From: Cyrtodaria siliqua
Lineage: Eukaryota > Mollusca > Bivalvia > Adapedonta > Hiatellidae
Assembly (NCBI GenBank): GCA_037043455.1
Contig: JAWPHD010007160.1
Coordinates: forward strand, 62,001 to 126,000
DNA: 64,000 nt
Reading direction: 5' to 3'
Below the pieces are notes generated by a model, which did not search any database, was not told the origin of the DNA, and saw only the letters and a list, made by a program, of their open reading frames with translations. Positions 62,273 through 64,000 of this stretch are shown here, piece by piece. The position numbers and the translations under genes are program-made. Position 1 is the stretch's first letter, and every line of letters starts with the position of its first letter.

Positions 62273-63190
62273 TGGGTGGAGGGTTTATATTAACATTCTA
62301 AACAAATATGGTAAAGATCAGGTAAAAAATGAAGTAAATACAGATTTAACAAAGGAAAATACAATACAGCATTTCTCATAACTCTGTCGTTACTAACAAG
62401 ATCTAGCTGGTTTTCGAACTTGTCCAAGATTTCATTGATATACCATGCTTTGCACAACTAGACATCATACTGAGGCTTCCTGCCAAATTTTGTAGAAATC
62501 CAACAAGCTGTTTAGGAGGAGTAGCACCGATAAGAAATTTAAAGTAAAAATGTCAAAGGGCCATAACTCTGTCATGAATCAGCGAACTGGAACAAAAGCG
62601 CGACATGCACAACTAGACATCTTACCGATGCTTCCTGCCAAGTTTTGTCGAAATCCAACAAAGCGTTTAGGAGGAATAGCGCCGACAAGAAATTTAAAAG
62701 TAAAATGAAAAATCAACGTACTGGAAAAAAACGCAACAGGCACAACTAGAAATCATAGCTAACATGTCGTTAACACAAAAAAAAGGAAAAAAATAAAAAA
62801 TAAAAAATTAAAAAATATTGAAAAAAATACAAAATAAAATAATCAAAAAAAAGAAAGAAAAGAAATTTAAAAAAAAAATACAAATAAAAAATATATATAT
62901 ATATATTAAACAAAAAAATTAAAAAAACAACAAAAAAACTAATAATAAAAAAAGGCAAAACATCTGGTAATGTTTGGTAAAGATCAGATGAAAAATGAAG
63001 GCCCTATCGTATTAATTAACGAGGCAAAATATAGCATTTTTAACTAAATCAAGGGCCATAACTCCGCTGTTACTGGTCCGATCTGGCTGGTTTTCGAACT
63101 TGTTCGAGCTTTCGTTGATATTAACAATCTGTTATAGTTTGGTAAAGATCAGATGAAAAATGAAGGCCCTTGGCCAGTAGAGCTACAAAG
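62273..63190 (+). mobile_element. Family D-like units, copy 5, with A-rich insert
   Basis: 62400-62760 has two units of about 155 bp (GGGCCATAACTCTGTCATGA, GCACAACTAGACATC, CTTCCTGCCAAGTTTTGT.GAAATCCAACAA). 62778-62955 is A-rich low complexity. 62960-63170 is a D first-type unit ending GGCCAGTAGAGCT without hairpin or TAAAAA. Confidence 0.65.
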
Positions 63191-63378
63191 TATCAGCTCC
63201 AAAAAGTAGGTCAAGGTCATAGATGAAATCCATGTGCCAAAAAGATGCAACAAGATTCAAGACACAACTGTCAAAATAGAATATTTTTTCTTCCAAAGAT
63301 TAAGCTATAAATTAGGTTTAAAACATCTAGTACATAATTATAGTTCATGAGACAGTGATGTAAATGTAACAATTAAAG

Positions 63379-63708
63379 TTATCTGACCTTTGCTTGGATG
63401 GTGAAGGTCAAATCCAAATTTGCTTTGTCACGTTGCAATGTACCACTCAAGATACAACTATAAGTAAAGTTTGAAAGGTCTTTGTGCATAAAGTTTGTGA
63501 AAAAGTGACTTAAACTCCAAAGTTGAAGGTAAAAATTATAAGGTTATCTGGCCTTTGCTTGGAGAGTCAAGGTCACATCCACAGCTGCTTTGTCCGTTGC
63601 GATACAATTATAAACAAAATTTGAAAGGTGTAGTGCAAACAGTTTGCGCGAAATTGACCTCAACGCAAGAGTTGAAAGTAAAATTATTAAGTTTACGTAA
63701 TTTTTTAG
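63379..63708. repeat. 165-bp tandem duplication
   Basis: TTATCTGACCTTTGCTTGGATGGTGAAGGTCA at 63379 recurs as TTATCTGGCCTTTGCTTGGAGAGTCAAGGTCA at 63544; the downstream parts match too. Confidence 0.75.
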
Positions 63709-63785
63709 TAAAAAAAAAAAATTAAAAAAAAAAAAAAAATTAAAAAAAAAATCAAAAAAAAAATCCGAAAAGGCTAAAAAAACAA
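63709..63785. repeat. A-rich low-complexity run
   Basis: Long A runs with single T or C; the minus-strand ORF of phenylalanines here is an artefact. Confidence 0.9.
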
Positions 63786-64000
63786 CGGTCGCTGCCTTTT
63801 TAGACGGTCGGTCGGAGCACAGCAAACAAACACTTTTTTAAGGATGGCCTGATTGAGTTCAAAAGCTTAAATAACTGCTTCTGTTTATCTTGGTGTACAG
63901 AAAACGGTATTAAAGATTGTATTATGAAAGGACTGCTTTACTTTATAGTTTTCCGAATTTTATTAAAAATAGCGCTAAAATGCCCAATTTTATGAAAAAT

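Noticed and set aside
62770..62958. Phe/Tyr-rich minus-strand ORF
   Set aside because: Translation of an A-rich low-complexity run; the same applies to 63544-63825.

Overview
This is a window of animal nuclear DNA, most probably from a bivalve mollusc. It has no bacterial-style gene packing, coding exons of 40-89 bp sit between kilobase introns with GT..AG borders, and most of the sequence is interspersed repeats. The species is inferred from repeat style only.

The one secure cellular gene is a soluble (family I) inorganic pyrophosphatase on the minus strand. Eight coding exons were assembled by eye: 55412-55475, 53145-53207, 49708-49748, 44689-44775, 43396-43484, 41984-42059, 40988-41027 and 39052-39101. 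They give 169 sense codons plus a stop, with splice phases that agree at every junction. The N-terminal exons lie beyond base 64000. About 0.5 kb of coding sequence is spread over 16.4 kb because the introns are full of mobile elements.

1-16 kb: retroelement relics (three different reverse-transcriptase fragments), a family of about 500 bp called B here (seven copies), a 2.4-kb minisatellite of 32-bp units with an 883-bp higher-order repeat, a foldback insertion, a 32-base C run, and a solo LTR inserted into a B copy.

15.8-20.9 kb: a decayed minus-strand LINE with an apurinic-like endonuclease and a YADD reverse transcriptase (L1/Tx1-like). It is interrupted by a 354-bp TTAA-flanked MITE and by a 1.73-kb TA-flanked tandem-repeat element (K). 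Removing K with one TA leaves a continuous endonuclease frame.

21.6-22.6 kb: unexplained short ORFs on the minus strand. 22.8-23.5 kb: a tRNA-derived SINE and another element.

23.5-34 kb: a nest of long non-autonomous elements (families L, D, E, G, H). D, E and L start AACAAGAG. D and E end in a hairpin followed by TAAAAA, with a GGAC-rich microsatellite before it and 160- or 320-bp tandem repeats in the core. This resembles Helentron-associated elements; K and G share the tail architecture.

34-39 kb: MITEs, including three copies in the window of one TTAA family, and a 686-bp element with long inverted repeats. 39-55.5 kb: the pyrophosphatase gene with its repeat-filled introns. 55.8-64 kb: three E elements, one split by a 1.77-kb insertion that itself holds a MITE, then D-type repeats and A-rich sequence.
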